DNA from: Ferrimonas lipolytica
GTDB lineage: Bacteria; Pseudomonadota; Gammaproteobacteria; Enterobacterales; Shewanellaceae
DNA: 64,000 nt
Assembly: GCF_012295575.1 (NCBI RefSeq)
Contig: NZ_CP051180.1
Location: forward strand, 1,550,001-1,614,000
Reading direction: 5' to 3'
The notes under the pieces are model-generated. The model saw nothing but the letters and a program-made list of their open reading frames with translations. It was not told the DNA's origin and did not search any database. Below, piece after piece: positions 39,403-48,760 of this stretch. Position numbers and translations under genes: made by a program. The stretch's first letter is position 1; each line of letters opens with the position of its first letter.

Positions 39403-41136
39403 ATGTCCCTGTTTCTTCACTTAGGCTGGTTTTTTCGGAAACACTATCGTACCTACCTATTAGCTTTAACCATGTTAATTACGGTGGCACTACTTGAGCT
39501 CAGTGTTCCCTACCTCGTTGGGCAAACACTCGATCTACTACTAGCAACTGATCAGTCACACTGGGACATGACCAACCTCTATATTTTGGCCGCGATTGGC
39601 TTAGCGCTGTATGCATTGCGGTTCGGTTGGCGGGTTATTTTGTTTAGTGCTTCCTACCGACTAGGAAGTCATATCCGTAACGACTTTTTCGGCCGCTTAA
39701 CCAAACAGGGACAGGCGTTCTTTAGCCGCCATAGCACCGGCGATTTGATGGCTCAAGCTACCAATGATGTTGATGCAGTTGAGATGGCTGCGGGTGAAGG
39801 GATCCTTGCTGGCTTCGACGGTTTACTGACCTTTGTGTTGATCCTAATCATGATGCTCAGTGTGATTGACTGGCGCTTAACCCTTGTCGCACTTATCCCA
39901 TTTCCGTTTATGGGCTATAGCTTCTACCGTATCTCCAATACCCTGCATAAGCATTTTAAAGACTCTTTAGACAAGTTCTCCCGGCTCAATGAACGCAGTC
40001 AACAAGCGATTGCAGGAGTCCGTTTGGTGAAAGCAATGGGGCGCGAGCAAGTTGAGAGCCAGCAGTTTGAAAAAATCGCTGACGATACCGCCAAGAGCAA
40101 CTTCCTCGTTGCCCGCAGTGAAGCGATGTATGATCCCGCCGTATTCATTAGCTTGAGTTGCGCAACAGCCTTGACCTTAGGGTTCGGTACTTGGTTAATC
40201 ATTAACGATCAGCTCACTATCGGTGAACTGACCAGCTTCTCAATGTACCTCGGCCAGCTTATCTGGCCGATGTTTGCGTTCGGCTGGCTACTGAACATCA
40301 TCGAGCGTGGTAGCGCCGCTAACCAACGTCTCACTAAGCTATTGAGTGTGCCAGACTCGGTTTCAGATCATGGTTGCAGCACTCGCACTGGTGCCGACAT
40401 CAGCGTAGCGCGACTCTCCTTCACCTACCCAGATGACGATAAGCCCAGTATTGAGCAGATCAATTTTGAGCTGCCATTAGGAAAAAACCTCGCTATCGCT
40501 GGGCCAACCGGTTCAGGCAAGACCACCCTGTTGCGTTTGCTAATGCGCCAATTTGACACCGACGGTATTAGCCTCGACCAGCAGCCATTAACTGCATACC
40601 GACTGGCGGAGTTACGTAGCTTGTACTCAGTAGTACCACAAGATCCGTTCCTGTTTTCCGCCAGCATCCACGACAACATCGCTTTGGGTAAACCGGATGC
40701 AACCGCAGCAGAAGTAAAACAAGCAGCAAAATTAGCAGCCGTTGATAACGACATAATGCGCTTTCCGCTGGGATACCAAACCGAGGTAGGTGAACGAGGA
40801 GTAACTTTATCCGGCGGTCAACGACAGCGGATTGCCATAGCTAGAGCGCTGTTGATTGATGCACCAATACTGGTGTTAGACGATGCCCTGTCCGCGGTTG
40901 ATACCAGCACCGAGCAGGAGATATTGAATCACCTCAAACAGCAAAACCGTAGCCAAAGCCGCATTATTATTGGCCATCGCTTGTCGTCACTGATGGACGC
41001 CGATGAGATCCTTGTACTTAATCAGGGTCATATTGCTGAACGCGGCAGTCATCAACAACTTATCAAACAAGATGGCTGGTACAGCCGCATGTGGAAATAT
41101 CAACAGATGGAGGAGCAACTGCATGTCAGCCACTAA
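39403..41136 (+). CDS. mdlA: ABC exporter half-transporter MdlA
   Basis: 577 aa, permease fused to ATPase. Six membrane segments fill residues 1-300; the ATPase has Walker A GPTGSGKTT, signature LSGGQRQRIA and Walker B ILVLDDALSAVD. The N-terminus (LGWFFRKHYRTYLLAL) aligns with E. coli MdlA. It probably pairs with MdlB as a heterodimeric inner-membrane exporter, possibly of drugs or lipids; the natural substrate is not known. GGAG before the start at 39403. Confidence 0.92.
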   Translation: MSLFLHLGWFFRKHYRTYLLALTMLITVALLELSVPYLVGQTLDLLLATDQSHWDMTNLYILAAIGLALYALRFGWRVILFSASYRLGSHIRNDFFGRLTKQGQAFFSRHSTGDLMAQATNDVDAVEMAAGEGILAGFDGLLTFVLILIMMLSVIDWRLTLVALIPFPFMGYSFYRISNTLHKHFKDSLDKFSRLNERSQQAIAGVRLVKAMGREQVESQQFEKIADDTAKSNFLVARSEAMYDPAVFISLSCATALTLGFGTWLIINDQLTIGELTSFSMYLGQLIWPMFAFGWLLNIIERGSAANQRLTKLLSVPDSVSDHGCSTRTGADISVARLSFTYPDDDKPSIEQINFELPLGKNLAIAGPTGSGKTTLLRLLMRQFDTDGISLDQQPLTAYRLAELRSLYSVVPQDPFLFSASIHDNIALGKPDATAAEVKQAAKLAAVDNDIMRFPLGYQTEVGERGVTLSGGQRQRIAIARALLIDAPILVLDDALSAVDTSTEQEILNHLKQQNRSQSRIIIGHRLSSLMDADEILVLNQGHIAERGSHQQLIKQDGWYSRMWKYQQMEEQLHVSH

Positions 41137-42904
41137 CCCCCAAGGCCGCCAGCGCAGCACCTTTAACCTGTTGTTCAGATATGTCTTTGCCGATAAACCA
41201 CTACTGTATAAGTCACTCTTTCTATTAGTGCTTGCTACCATGGGTGATGTCGCAGGGCCACTCATTGCCAAAGTTTACATCGATGATTACTTGTTGGCCG
41301 GCAATCTTGAAGCTACACCACTTATCAGTTTGTTGTTGCTCTATATCGTACTGCAACTGAGCTCTGCAGCACTGCGCTATATGCAAGCCATCAGTTTTAC
41401 CAAGATGGCACTGGCTGCAGTGCAGGACATCCGTAAACGAGTGTTTGATCGTGTCGTCCGTTTGCCAATGAGTTACTTCGATCATGCCCGCACAGGCCAG
41501 TTAGTTAGCCGCATTACCAACGACACCGAAGCCATTAAGGATCTGTACGTACAGTTTTTATCCAACGTACTGGGTAACGTAATGTTGCTAATTGGCATAC
41601 TAGTAGCGATGGCCATCCTTAACGTTAAGCTGATGCTGATCGCTTTAGGGTTGATTCCTGCGGTACTGCTGATCATCTATCTGTATCAAAAGATCAGCGG
41701 TAAGGTGGTTGCTGAAAGCCGCGCCTTACGCTCAGACATTAACGCCAACTTAGCGGAATCGATTGGCGGTATGACGGTATTACAAGCGACGAATCAACAG
41801 CAACGCTTTGCTGATAAATTCAGTCAACTCAATCAACGCTATTACATTGCCAGACTGAAAACCATTAAAGCCAGTGGCGCGCTATTGCGCCCTGCCATCT
41901 CGTTTTTGAGCGTACTTACCACTGTCTTTCTGTTATACGTCTTTGGCGAACAGGTGGTCACTGGCGTAGCGGAGATTGGAGTGCTTTACGCCTTTCTAAA
42001 CTACATGGGTCGATTCACTGAACCGCTGGCTGAGATCACTCAACGTTTTAACCTGTATCAACAGGCGATGACTGCTGGCGACCGAGTATCGACGCTGTTG
42101 AATGAACAACAACAACATTATGGCGAACAACAATCGTCAATCAGTTCAGGCTCTATCTCAATAAAAGAGCTCAACTTTGGTTACAACAATGGCGATATGG
42201 TACTGAAAAAGATCAATCTAGATATTGCTGACGGTAGCTTCTATGCGATTGTTGGTCACACTGGCTCCGGTAAAAGTACGCTACTAAGCCTGCTTCTTGA
42301 CTTCTATCCCGTCGCCAAAGACCAGCTTAAGTTAGGTAATGTCGATATCAATGACCTGAGCCAACAAGCGCTGCGCAATGGCATCGGTTTGATCCCGCAA
42401 GAACCATTTATTTTGGCATCAACGGTGTTTGCTAACATCGATATGGGACGAGGTTTAACACAGGCTCAGGTTGAGCAAGCAGCGATTGCCGCCGATCTGC
42501 ACCACACCATTATAGCGTTAACCAACGGCTATCAAACTGAGCTTGGTGAAGGTGGTATGCGCCTGTCGACCGGACAACGACAACAGTTGGTCATCGCCCG
42601 TGCTTTAGCATCGAAACCGAAGATATTGCTACTTGACGAAGCCACAGCCAACGTCGACAGCGAAACTGAGCAGGTGGTACAGCAAGCACTAAATCAACTG
42701 CGTGGTGAGATTACCATTATCGCGGTTGCACACCGTTTAAGTACCATCAGCCATGCGGATAATATCGTCTTGTTGGAACAGGGGATGATCACCGAACAGG
42801 GCGACCACAGTCAGCTAATGCAGCGTGAGGGAGGCACCTACCGCGCCATGTACCTGTTACAGCAGCAGGCTGCTCGAGTTGAGCAAGCGGAGTTGACAGC
42901 CTAG
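41123..42904 (+). CDS. mdlB: ABC exporter half-transporter MdlB
   Basis: 593 aa, with permease and ATPase. Walker A GHTGSGKST, signature altered to LSTGQRQQLV (Thr for the second Gly), Walker B ILLLDEATANVD. MdlB-type blocks include YVQFLSNVLGNV and VGVLYAFLNYMGR. The start at 41123 overlaps the last 14 bases of mdlA, with GGAGGAG upstream, so the two are translationally coupled. The changed signature motif is usual for one half of heterodimeric exporters. Confidence 0.92.
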   Translation: MSATNPQGRQRSTFNLLFRYVFADKPLLYKSLFLLVLATMGDVAGPLIAKVYIDDYLLAGNLEATPLISLLLLYIVLQLSSAALRYMQAISFTKMALAAVQDIRKRVFDRVVRLPMSYFDHARTGQLVSRITNDTEAIKDLYVQFLSNVLGNVMLLIGILVAMAILNVKLMLIALGLIPAVLLIIYLYQKISGKVVAESRALRSDINANLAESIGGMTVLQATNQQQRFADKFSQLNQRYYIARLKTIKASGALLRPAISFLSVLTTVFLLYVFGEQVVTGVAEIGVLYAFLNYMGRFTEPLAEITQRFNLYQQAMTAGDRVSTLLNEQQQHYGEQQSSISSGSISIKELNFGYNNGDMVLKKINLDIADGSFYAIVGHTGSGKSTLLSLLLDFYPVAKDQLKLGNVDINDLSQQALRNGIGLIPQEPFILASTVFANIDMGRGLTQAQVEQAAIAADLHHTIIALTNGYQTELGEGGMRLSTGQRQQLVIARALASKPKILLLDEATANVDSETEQVVQQALNQLRGEITIIAVAHRLSTISHADNIVLLEQGMITEQGDHSQLMQREGGTYRAMYLLQQQAARVEQAELTA

Positions 42905-42927
42905 GTCGTACTAATCGGTCAAAATGG

Positions 42928-42960
42928 GTAATTTTGTCCATCGCTCGATGGACAAATTAC
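42928..42960 (+). terminator. Long hairpin after mdlB
   Basis: GTAATTTTGTCCATCG pairs with CGATGGACAAATTAC over 15 bp with one bulged T. It begins 23 bases after the mdlB stop. No T run follows, so it may be a Rho-assisted or mRNA-protecting structure. Confidence 0.55.
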
Positions 42961-43089
42961 TAACCATTGTTATTTATTGGCATTAAATGGTGAGTTATTA
43001 AATTCACTCAAGCAAGCAATTACCAAAAAATATACTATTAATCGTATTTACTAAACAGTTATTAATATAAATAATTTGTCATTAGCAAT

Positions 43090-43123
43090 AAAAAGCCGCA
43101 ACGGATAACCGTCGCGGCTTTTT
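43090..43123. terminator. Terminator between mdlB and mop
   Basis: AAAAAGCCGCAACGG and CCGTCGCGGCTTTTT pair with one mismatch around ATAA. A and T runs on both sides allow use in both directions, for mop on the minus strand and mdlAB on the plus. Confidence 0.85.
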
Positions 43124-43138
43124 ATTAAATATAGATAT

Positions 43139-43348
43139 TTAGTCTACTGCAACCATAACATCGCTTGCTTTAATAACAGCGTAAGCGTCCGCGCCAACAG
43201 TCAGGCCTAGCGCTTCACACGAGGCTTTGGTTACTACAGAGGTGATCTCAACTCCAGCTGCGATTTCAATAACAACTTCGTTATTTACTGCGCCTTCGTT
43301 AATTGATTTAACTTTGCCGATAAGTGAATTACGTGCACTAATTTTCAT
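43139..43348 (-). CDS. mop: Molbindin (single-domain molybdate-binding protein)
   Basis: 69-aa single Mop/TOBE domain (ISARNSLIGKVKSINEGAVNNEVVIEI, then VTKASCEALGLTVGADAYAVIKASDVMVA). Such proteins assemble as hexamers and bind molybdate or tungstate in the cytoplasm for storage or supply. No modABC or molybdenum cofactor genes are nearby; it is transcribed alone. Confidence 0.9.
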   Translation of the reverse strand: MKISARNSLIGKVKSINEGAVNNEVVIEIAAGVEITSVVTKASCEALGLTVGADAYAVIKASDVMVAVD

Positions 43349-43626
43349 TATATTTCCTACAACAAGTTCGGGGAATATCGAGCATACTTCATCATAAGTT
43401 ATCAGTAGAATTAAATTTTAATGACAAAGATTAAATTCCGACACGCATCACAATACTAATGAACTTAATACTTACCAGTGAATGTAACAATACACATTGA
43501 CGCTTAGACAACCACATAACCTAAACACACTTCCACCAACGCCATAACATTCAAATGGCTAGCAAGGCTTCAACAACGTAATCGCAACTGGTAATCTCTC
43601 GCCTCCACAATTGTTGGTCTCAAACC

Positions 43627-45012
43627 ATGGTCAAATCGAATCAGAAATCACTTCAGCGCTCGCCAGTCTCACTTGAAGTGAACGCAGTCGCCCTGTTTGC
43701 ACCGCTCGCCCACCTTCCTTGGGCAATGCTCCTCGATTCAGCTACAACGAAACAAGTAGATGCTCACCCGGATGCACGCTTCGATGTGATTGTAGCCGAG
43801 CCGGTCGCGACCATTGTTACCAACGGTAATGTGAGTGAAATCACCGCAAACAAGCTCTCCTCCTTTAGCAACGAGGATCCATTCGATTTGCTCGAACAGT
43901 GGCAACAGCAGTTGCTTGGCGATCCAATCCAATGCAACGACCTGCCATTTACTGGCGGGTGCCTAGGTTACTTTAGTTATGATCTCGGCCGCCGTTTCGA
44001 GCGCCTGCCATGCGATGCTATTGATGACATTGGGCTGCCGGAGATGGCCGTTGGCATCTACGATTGGGCACTGATTATCGACAACGAGCAACAGGCGGTC
44101 GAGTTGATTGTTTTTGGTAGTAATGATGATTGGCACCGGCGCTGGCAGTGGCTACAGAATCAACACGCGGCTGTATTTAATCCGTTTCTATTGCATGGCG
44201 AATGGCAACATCAGATCACTCGTGAACGCTATCAGCAGCAATTTGATCAGGTTCAGCAATATCTGCTTAGCGGTGATTGCTATCAAATCAACCTAACCCA
44301 ACGCTTCCAAGCGCAGTATCAAGGCGACGAGTGGCAAGCCTATGTAAAACTTCGTGCCGGCAATCAAGCCCCCTTTTCGGCCTTCATTCGACTGCCAGAT
44401 TGTGCACTGTTATCGGTTTCGCCAGAGCGCTTCTTACAACTCGATGGTGACCTTATTCAAACAAAGCCCATCAAAGGCACTCGCCCTCGTGACAGCAACG
44501 CCGAGCAAGACCAACTCAGCGCGCAGGCGTTGCAATCTGCCAGTAAAGACCGAGCAGAGAACCTAATGATCGTTGATCTGCTTCGTAACGACATTGGTCG
44601 TGTTGCAACACCTGGCTCAGTAAGGGTACCCAAGCTATTCCAGATAGAGAGCTTTCCGGCGGTACACCATTTGGTCAGTACCATTACCGCCTCACTGGAC
44701 CCGCAATATCGAGGCACCGACCTACTGCGGTCAGCCTTCCCAGGTGGATCAATTACTGGTGCGCCTAAGATCCGCGCGATGGAGATCATTGAGCAACTGG
44801 AACCGCATCGACGCAGCCTCTACTGCGGCTCCATTGGCTACCTATCGCTAAATGGCAAAATCGACACCTCAATCACCATTCGCTCTTTGGTGGCAAAAAA
44901 CAACACCATCTACTGCTGGGCTGGTGGCGGTATCGTTGCCGATTCAGACTGTGACGCTGAGTATCAAGAAGTGTTTGATAAGCTCAGCAAGGTCTTACCG
45001 CTATTGAAGTAG
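43627..45012 (+). CDS. pabB: Aminodeoxychorismate synthase component I
   Basis: 461 aa. With PabA, turns chorismate into 4-amino-4-deoxychorismate for folate. The chorismate-binding domain has SGDCYQINLTQRF, KPIKGTRPR, NLMIVDLLRNDIGRV and GGSITGAPKIRAMEII. The Lys in KPIKGTRPR is the PabB-specific nucleophile (anthranilate synthase has Ala). The ribosome-binding site before the ATG is poor. The tlpA-like gene follows after 83 bp; in E. coli nudL follows pabB directly. Confidence 0.95.
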   Translation: MVKSNQKSLQRSPVSLEVNAVALFAPLAHLPWAMLLDSATTKQVDAHPDARFDVIVAEPVATIVTNGNVSEITANKLSSFSNEDPFDLLEQWQQQLLGDPIQCNDLPFTGGCLGYFSYDLGRRFERLPCDAIDDIGLPEMAVGIYDWALIIDNEQQAVELIVFGSNDDWHRRWQWLQNQHAAVFNPFLLHGEWQHQITRERYQQQFDQVQQYLLSGDCYQINLTQRFQAQYQGDEWQAYVKLRAGNQAPFSAFIRLPDCALLSVSPERFLQLDGDLIQTKPIKGTRPRDSNAEQDQLSAQALQSASKDRAENLMIVDLLRNDIGRVATPGSVRVPKLFQIESFPAVHHLVSTITASLDPQYRGTDLLRSAFPGGSITGAPKIRAMEIIEQLEPHRRSLYCGSIGYLSLNGKIDTSITIRSLVAKNNTIYCWAGGGIVADSDCDAEYQEVFDKLSKVLPLLK

Positions 45013-45095
45013 ATCACATTATTGGCCGGTCTGGGTTACTATCGAATCATAGGCTGTTATTACAGCGCATTTTCACGAATACAATGGAGCGTAAC

Positions 45096-45566
45096 GTGTT
45101 GAAAAGAACCTTAGTAGCGTTGTCATTTATGCTGTTTGCTGGGGCAATTAATGCCAAACCTGCACCAGACTTTCCGCTCACATTAGAACAACCGACCACC
45201 CTTCATGCACTGTCTAAGCAGGGCTATGTTTACGTTGACTTTTGGGCCAGTTGGTGTGGCCCCTGCCGCTATAGCTTCCCATTTATGAATCGACTTAAGG
45301 CTGAGTTGGGAGATAAGGGCCTTACCGTAATCGCGGTTAATGTTGATGTTGACCCTGCTGACGCTAAACCGTTTTTAGTAGAGCACCCTGCTGACTTTAC
45401 CATCCACTACGATCCCGACGGCGACATCGCCACCGCTTTCGCAGTGCGCGGTATGCCATCAAGCTACCTAATCCATAACGGTGAAATTGTTATGACACAC
45501 GTCGGCTTTCGCACTAGCAAACAACAACAGATGTTTGACGAGATTGCCGCACACCTTGCCGATTAG
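45096..45566 (+). CDS. Periplasmic TlpA-like thioredoxin
   Basis: 156 aa with a signal peptide (cleavage after INA, about residue 20). Thioredoxin fold with active site WCGPC in FWASWCGPCRYSFP and the cis-Pro loop RGMPSSYLI. A TlpA/ResA-type thiol-disulfide oxidoreductase facing the periplasm, likely a reductase. The GTG at 45096 is spaced 7 bases from GGAG; an ATG at 45084 overlaps that site. It is placed between pabB and nudL and probably belongs with the DUF4266-DUF3570-ApbE genes downstream. Confidence 0.9.
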   Translation: MLKRTLVALSFMLFAGAINAKPAPDFPLTLEQPTTLHALSKQGYVYVDFWASWCGPCRYSFPFMNRLKAELGDKGLTVIAVNVDVDPADAKPFLVEHPADFTIHYDPDGDIATAFAVRGMPSSYLIHNGEIVMTHVGFRTSKQQQMFDEIAAHLAD

Positions 45567-45591
45567 CTCATCGTTTACAGGACGTAATACT

Positions 45592-46200
45592 TTGACCACG
45601 GAAGAGTTCCTCACTCGGTTCAACCTTAATCCATTGCCAGCTTTGGAAGATCCACTGCAATCGGTGATGGCTAACAACCCTAAATTACGTCACGCCGCTG
45701 TGCTGATTGCGCTAGAGCCTAGCTCACAAGGGTTACAGCTATTGCTGACGGAGCGCACCAATGACATGCCTACCCATGCCGGTGAAATCGCATTCCCCGG
45801 CGGCAAGGTTGACGATGGTGACAGCAATGCTTGGCATACCGCCACCCGCGAGTCGTGGGAGGAGATCGGTTTGCCTGCTTCGCATCTGCAGCACGTAGGC
45901 GAATTAGCACCGTTTCATACCATCAGTCGCTTTCGAGTGTCACCGCAAGTCGCGATTGTTGCTCGACCTTTTGTTGAAAATTTGTCTAATCGCGAAGTGG
46001 CTAGATTATTTCGAGCACCACTAACCGATTTTTTGGACGCAGATAAACGCAGCTATATTCGGGTGCCACGTCGACACGGTATGCAGCCGGTTTACTTCAT
46101 GCCCCATCACGTCTGGGGGGCAACGGCAGCAATGCTGGAACAGCTAGTGCGCCACTTGGGCTACGGCAAAGCAGCAACTCAACTCAATCTGTTTGGCTAG
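45592..46200 (+). CDS. nudL: CoA pyrophosphatase (Nudix)
   Basis: 202 aa. Hydrolyses CoA and its derivatives to 3',5'-ADP and phosphopantetheine. The Nudix box GGKVDDGDSNAWHTATRESWEEIG and the family-specific block THAGEIAFPGGK are present. The start is a TTG at 45592 preceded by AGGA; from there the protein aligns with E. coli NudL (LTTEEFLTRF), while upstream codons overlap tlpA and do not align. 25 bases separate it from the tlpA stop. Confidence 0.92.
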   Translation: MTTEEFLTRFNLNPLPALEDPLQSVMANNPKLRHAAVLIALEPSSQGLQLLLTERTNDMPTHAGEIAFPGGKVDDGDSNAWHTATRESWEEIGLPASHLQHVGELAPFHTISRFRVSPQVAIVARPFVENLSNREVARLFRAPLTDFLDADKRSYIRVPRRHGMQPVYFMPHHVWGATAAMLEQLVRHLGYGKAATQLNLFG

Positions 46201-46227
46201 TACTCAAGCCACCATAAAGGACCTAGC

Positions 46228-46446
46228 ATGTTCCGCACAGCCTTTGCTATCACCACAATGCTTACTTTCCTAAGCGGTTGCAGCTCTATCGGCGTCGAGC
46301 CGTGGCAACGGGATCGGCTCGCCGATCCGCGGATGGCGTTAGAAGCCAATGTAATTGATAAGAGTTTTGACGATCACATCTATTTCTCCAAAGAAGCCAG
46401 CAGTGGTGGCCGTGGTAGTGCTGGAGGTGGTTGCGGATGCAATTAA
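46228..46446 (+). CDS. DUF4266 small lipoprotein with Gly/Cys tail
   Basis: 72 aa. A signal peptide ends in lipobox L-S-G-C (Cys about 18). The mature part has the family motif VEPWQRDRLADPRMALE and DDHIYFSKEAS, then a Gly-rich tail ending GGGCGCN with two Cys. AAAGGA site before the ATG. Its stop overlaps the DUF3570 start by 10 bases, so the two are translationally coupled. Function unknown. The tail could bind metal, form a disulfide handled by the TlpA-like protein, or be modified. Confidence 0.88.
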   Translation: MFRTAFAITTMLTFLSGCSSIGVEPWQRDRLADPRMALEANVIDKSFDDHIYFSKEASSGGRGSAGGGCGCN

Positions 46447-47732
46447 CACCCTTCAAATCAGTGAGTCAGGCTCTCGCGACAGCCAGCCTCACTGCGGTTA
46501 TTCCTGCCCAAGCCAGTTGGTTTGAGGATGATCAATGGCAGGTCGACAGCGCCATCATGAGCTACGCCGAAGATGGCGACCGAGTCGAAGCACTAGAAGG
46601 CGCCGTTATCGCTACCCGAACTGACGGTGACGAACGAACCCTTACCCTTGGAGTTACCATTGATTCACTTACCGGAGCCTCTGCCAACGGTGCAGTAGAA
46701 CAAAATCAGCCACAAAGTTTTACCCGTCCTTCTGGTAACGGAAGCTATCGTGTCGGCGCTGGTGAAACGCCCCTTGATGACACCTTTAAAGACACCCGGT
46801 TACAGCTTAACGCCGGCTGGGCCGAAGCCCTAAACTCACAGTGGCAATATGACATTGGTGCTCATTTGAGCAAAGAGTATGACTACCTGTCGATTGGCCT
46901 AAACGGCGGCATTGCTCGCCACTTCAATAAAAAGAACACCACGGTGCGTTTCGGCGCTAGTGTGTTTTACGATCGGCTGGAACCAGAAGGCGGTATGCCA
47001 GTGCCACTCGCCGCCATGGTGCTCGCTGCTGACTACGATAGTGGCCAAGCATTCGATCTGGCCTTTGACGCAACCCGTGCCGCTGATGATGAACATAAAA
47101 TCATTACTGAGATGACAGTAGGATTAACCCAAGTTATCAATCGCTTCATGCTGATGCAGTTTAACTACAGTTATGCCAACAGTGACGGCTATCTAACCGA
47201 CCCTTTCAAACTGGTAAGTATTGTCGACAGCAGCGGTACAGTGCGACAAAATCGCTATGAGTCACGACCGAATAGCCGGAATAAACACGCACTTTTCTGG
47301 CAAACTAAGGTCCATCTCGGCGCACCGATCATTGATATCAGCTACCGCTTTATGAGCGATGACTGGCAAGTTGATTCACATACCGCAGATCTGCGAGTTA
47401 ACTATTTGTTTAGCAACGGCCACTACGTCGAGCCCCACCTGCGTTTTTACACCCAGACTGACGCTGAATTCTTTCGGCCATACCTTACTGACGCTGAGTC
47501 TTTGCCAACCTATGTCTCGGCGGATTATCGCTTGGCGCAGATGGATACCTACACCATCGGCTTTAAATACGGTATTCCGTTAGCCGGTGGCGACGAGATG
47601 GCACTGCGCATTGAGTACTACCAACAGTCGCCGGATGGCGGTAACAAGAACCAACCAGGCCAACTTGCTAATGTTGACCTCACCCCGGAGGTAAATGCGG
47701 TAACGCTGCAGTTTAGCTACCACTATCATTGA
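46437..47732 (+). CDS. DUF3570 outer-membrane beta-barrel protein
   Basis: 431 aa with a signal peptide (cleavage after AQA, about residue 27). Many alternating, aromatic-capped strands and a C-terminal LQFSYHYH fit an outer-membrane barrel. Near residues 76-82 lies D-S-L-T-G-A-S, close to the ApbE flavinylation motif. Recalled conserved neighbours of the family are DUF4266, a thioredoxin and ApbE, all present here. The ATG at 46437 follows GGAGGTGG; a TTG two codons earlier is less likely. Role unknown; perhaps an envelope redox or metal-related porin. Confidence 0.88.
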   Translation: MQLTPFKSVSQALATASLTAVIPAQASWFEDDQWQVDSAIMSYAEDGDRVEALEGAVIATRTDGDERTLTLGVTIDSLTGASANGAVEQNQPQSFTRPSGNGSYRVGAGETPLDDTFKDTRLQLNAGWAEALNSQWQYDIGAHLSKEYDYLSIGLNGGIARHFNKKNTTVRFGASVFYDRLEPEGGMPVPLAAMVLAADYDSGQAFDLAFDATRAADDEHKIITEMTVGLTQVINRFMLMQFNYSYANSDGYLTDPFKLVSIVDSSGTVRQNRYESRPNSRNKHALFWQTKVHLGAPIIDISYRFMSDDWQVDSHTADLRVNYLFSNGHYVEPHLRFYTQTDAEFFRPYLTDAESLPTYVSADYRLAQMDTYTIGFKYGIPLAGGDEMALRIEYYQQSPDGGNKNQPGQLANVDLTPEVNAVTLQFSYHYH

Positions 47733-47860
47733 CCCGCTGCTGTAAACGTAAGGCTTCACCTACCCCTTACCGACGTTGGTAAAACCCCAGCCAGTTAACA
47801 CAATCGACTGAAACAAAAAGATAATATGGAAAAACTATCCTGTTGCACTCGGAACCCTAA

Positions 47861-48652
47861 ATGAACTCAATCTACCAGCAACTACTCGCCAGCGCACCGG
47901 CCGATCTGCCGACCATTGGTGCCATTCACCTGTGCTCCGATCAGAACAATCCCAGTGCCAAATTTGGCGCTATTGAACTGAGCGACGGCACCATCGGTTT
48001 GACCTACGTAAAACTTGGTAACGCCTTCATTGAGTTACAAGATAGCTCGCTATATCAGCCATTTATTGGCAAGCCTGTAATCGAGCTTGCCCAACTCAGT
48101 CTCAGCGACTTGGATTGGCAACAGGTGCTTGGTGCCGGGGCGCTTAATGCCATCAGCCAATACGTGCTGAAACAGCGAGGTTTCAACTACCATAATGCCG
48201 AAGATAGTTTAGAGTTGCTTGATATCCAACCTGGCGAACGTGTTGGTATGGTGGGCTACTTTGCACCGCTGATCGCCCAGCTGCGGGAGCAAATGACACC
48301 GTTAACGGTTATTGAGTTGCGTCAGGATCTGGTTATGAGCAGTGATAATTTTGAGGTAACAACCGACCCATCCAAACTGACTCAGTGCGACAAAGTGTTG
48401 ATCACCGGTACCAGCGTGATTAATCACACCTTAGAGGGTTTATTGCAACACTGCCGCAATGCGAAAGAGATCGCATTGGTTGGACCGAGCGTCGGCTTGT
48501 TACCGGAGGTGCTGTTTGCCCACGGTATTACTCGCATCGGCGGACGTGCCGTAGTTGATAGTGAACGATTCCTACAACGCTGGCAAAGCGGTGAAAAATG
48601 GCAAGACTCGGTCACGCGTTACTCACTGCGTAACAGCGATTATCACGCTTAA
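47861..48652 (+). CDS. DUF364-like Rossmann protein
   Basis: 263 aa, no signal peptide. The N-terminal half resembles the ENOD-like DUF4213 domain. The C-terminal half is Rossmann-like (GERVGMVGYFAPLIAQL, CDKVLITGTSVINHTLEGLL, EIALVGPSVGLLPEVLFAHGITRIGG) as in DUF364, a putative heavy-metal chelation family. It is 128 bp after DUF3570 on the same strand and may be part of the module, perhaps handling a metal or cofactor. That role is inference. Confidence 0.78.
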   Translation: MNSIYQQLLASAPADLPTIGAIHLCSDQNNPSAKFGAIELSDGTIGLTYVKLGNAFIELQDSSLYQPFIGKPVIELAQLSLSDLDWQQVLGAGALNAISQYVLKQRGFNYHNAEDSLELLDIQPGERVGMVGYFAPLIAQLREQMTPLTVIELRQDLVMSSDNFEVTTDPSKLTQCDKVLITGTSVINHTLEGLLQHCRNAKEIALVGPSVGLLPEVLFAHGITRIGGRAVVDSERFLQRWQSGEKWQDSVTRYSLRNSDYHA

Positions 48653-48663
48653 TCTACATAGTA

Positions 48664-48690
48664 CCAACATCAGCAAGCGATTGATGTTGG
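48664..48690 (+). terminator. Hairpin after the DUF364-like gene
   Basis: CCAACATCA and TGATGTTGG form a 9-bp stem with a 9-base loop, 11 bases past the stop codon. No clear T run, so termination is uncertain. Confidence 0.4.
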
Positions 48691-48760
48691 TGCTTAATAC
48701 CCTAATCACAAATTCCACTGCTATGTTGGCGCTAAGAGTAATCATTAAACACCATAATCT

